Assembly (NCBI GenBank): GCA_903867275.1
Contig: CAIPQY010000532.1
Span: 1 to 7,307 of the forward strand
DNA length: 7,307 nucleotides
Direction of reading: 5' to 3'
Origin: an uncultured bacterium
GTDB lineage: Bacteria; Planctomycetota; Phycisphaerae; Phycisphaerales; SM1A02
Shown: positions 6,368 through 7,307 of the stretch, piece after piece
Layout: every line of letters starts with the position of its first letter
Numbering within the stretch: position 1 is the stretch's first letter
Made by a program: the position numbers and the translations under genes
The notes under the pieces: generated by a model
Database searches by the model: none
Seen by the model: the letters and a program-made list of their open reading frames with translations, nothing else
What the model was told of the DNA's origin: nothing

Positions 6368-7285
6368 TCACTCCGCCAGGTCCCACGCCGCGGCGTAGGT
6401 GCCACGCTCCATCTTCAGGATCTGCCGCAGGAGGTCGTTGGCCAGTGCACTGGCGCCGAAGCGGAACAGGTGCGGCGCGAGCCATGCATCGCCGAGGGTT
6501 TCCTTGACCATCACCAGATAGTGCAGCGCGCTCTTGGCGGTGCGGATGCCGCCGGCGGGCTTCATGCCGATGCGCGGGCCGCCACGCATGTGGCAGTCCA
6601 TGATGGCCTGCAGCATGATCAGCGTGACGGGCATGGTGGCGGCAGGCTGCACCTTGCCGGTGCTGGTCTTGATGAACACCTCGCCATCCTGCAGCGGCGC
6701 GGCGCCCGGAACGCTCATGGCCGCCTCGATGGCCAGGTCGCTTGCGAAGCGCGCGTTGTCGAGCGTCTCCAGCTCACCTGTCTCCAGGATGATCTTCAGA
6801 TGCGCGGCGCCACAGGCGGCCTTGGTCTCGCGGATCTCGTGGCGGATCTCGTCGAACTTGCCGGCGAGGAACAGGCCACGGCTGATCACCATGTCGATCT
6901 CGTCGGCGCCGGCCTCCACCGCGTCGCGCACATCGCGCAGGCGGATGTCGAGCGGGTACTGGCCACTCGGGAAACCCGTCGCGACGGCGGCCACCTTCAC
7001 GTTGGAGCCATGCAGCGCTTCCTTCGCCACGCGCACCAGGTTCGGGTACACGCACACGGCGGCCACCGCGGGCACCGGCTGCTTCATCGCGCCGCTGCCA
7101 CCCGCCGGGTTCATGGCCTTGGCGCACAGCGCGCGCACCTTCTCTGGACTGTCCTTGCCTTCGAGCGTGGTCAGGTCGACCATGCCCATGCACATGCGCA
7201 GGCCCTGCGCCTTCATGCCGGACTTGATGCTGCGACTGGTGAACTGCGCCACGCGACGCTTCACCATGGTGGCGTCGACGGGCAT
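6368..7285 (-). CDS. deoC: Deoxyribose-phosphate aldolase (5' end possibly outside window)
   Basis: DeoC cleaves 2-deoxy-D-ribose 5-phosphate to glyceraldehyde 3-phosphate and acetaldehyde in deoxynucleoside breakdown. It is a TIM-barrel class I aldolase resembling the E. coli type. Key residues (305-residue numbering) are Schiff-base Lys206 in FIKTSTGKV, the second active-site Lys242 in MKPAGGIRT and Asp131 in GADEIDMV; the phosphate-binding region RFGAS (275-279) is also present. All catalytic residues are intact. Compared with the ~260-residue E. coli enzyme it has about 35 extra N-terminal residues, a small insertion before FIKTSTGK (about 191-201) and a longer C-terminus (KMERGTYAAAWDLAE). 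The ATG at 7285 is only the first in-frame ATG visible. The frame stays open for seven more codons to the window edge without a stop or a Shine-Dalgarno sequence, so the real start may lie beyond 7307. No other nucleoside-catabolism gene is in view. Confidence 0.93.
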   Translation of the reverse strand: MPVDATMVKRRVAQFTSRSIKSGMKAQGLRMCMGMVDLTTLEGKDSPEKVRALCAKAMNPAGGSGAMKQPVPAVAAVCVYPNLVRVAKEALHGSNVKVAAVATGFPSGQYPLDIRLRDVRDAVEAGADEIDMVISRGLFLAGKFDEIRHEIRETKAACGAAHLKIILETGELETLDNARFASDLAIEAAMSVPGAAPLQDGEVFIKTSTGKVQPAATMPVTLIMLQAIMDCHMRGGPRIGMKPAGGIRTAKSALHYLVMVKETLGDAWLAPHLFRFGASALANDLLRQILKMERGTYAAAWDLAE

Positions 7286-7307
7286 GCGCTGCGTGTCAGC
7301 GACGGTC

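Noticed and set aside
1..7307. Search for a CRISPR array, tRNA, transposase, toxin-antitoxin pair or defence island
   Set aside because: No direct-repeat series, cloverleaf, transposase motif or defence gene was seen; the genes are mostly housekeeping and signalling.

Overview
The window is a compact, high-GC stretch of bacterial chromosome carrying nine protein-coding genes and almost no non-coding DNA. No RNA gene, mobile element, CRISPR array or prophage trace was seen. The best guess for the organism is a planctomycete, possibly of the Phycisphaerae. This rests on remembered family features and not on a search: a single-domain M16 peptidase with an atypical second half, a RecO without zinc-binding cysteines, and an N-terminally extended DeoC.

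Left part (1-2505), signalling and repair. A stand-alone histidine phosphotransfer (HPt) protein is followed after 6 bases by a PleD-like response regulator with a diguanylate cyclase domain that keeps its inhibitory site. Together they look like the end of a phosphorelay that controls c-di-GMP synthesis. RecO (recombinational repair) follows on the same strand. A short PilZ protein, a likely c-di-GMP receptor, lies convergent to recO with 3 bases between the stop codons.

Middle (2506-4870). A 132-base divergent gap separates the PilZ gene from an M16 zinc peptidase gene. That gene converges on lipA (lipoyl synthase) with 1 base between the stops.

Right part (4871-7307). A 55-base divergent gap separates lipA from a two-gene unit: a membrane-anchored ThuA-like protein, and a 209-residue protein of unknown function whose start lies inside the ThuA-like gene. 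The second protein resembles the DUF6642 type and has a His...Cys arrangement like that of caspase/CHAT-fold peptidases. This unit converges, again with 1 base between stops, on deoC (deoxyribose-phosphate aldolase), whose reading frame stays open to the right edge.

Most genes are housekeeping or common signalling genes. The least explained parts are the ThuA-like/unknown pair, an M16 peptidase that lacks the usual Arg/Tyr pair, and -10-like hexamers placed 6-7 bases before three start codons that lack Shine-Dalgarno sequences, which suggests leaderless transcripts.
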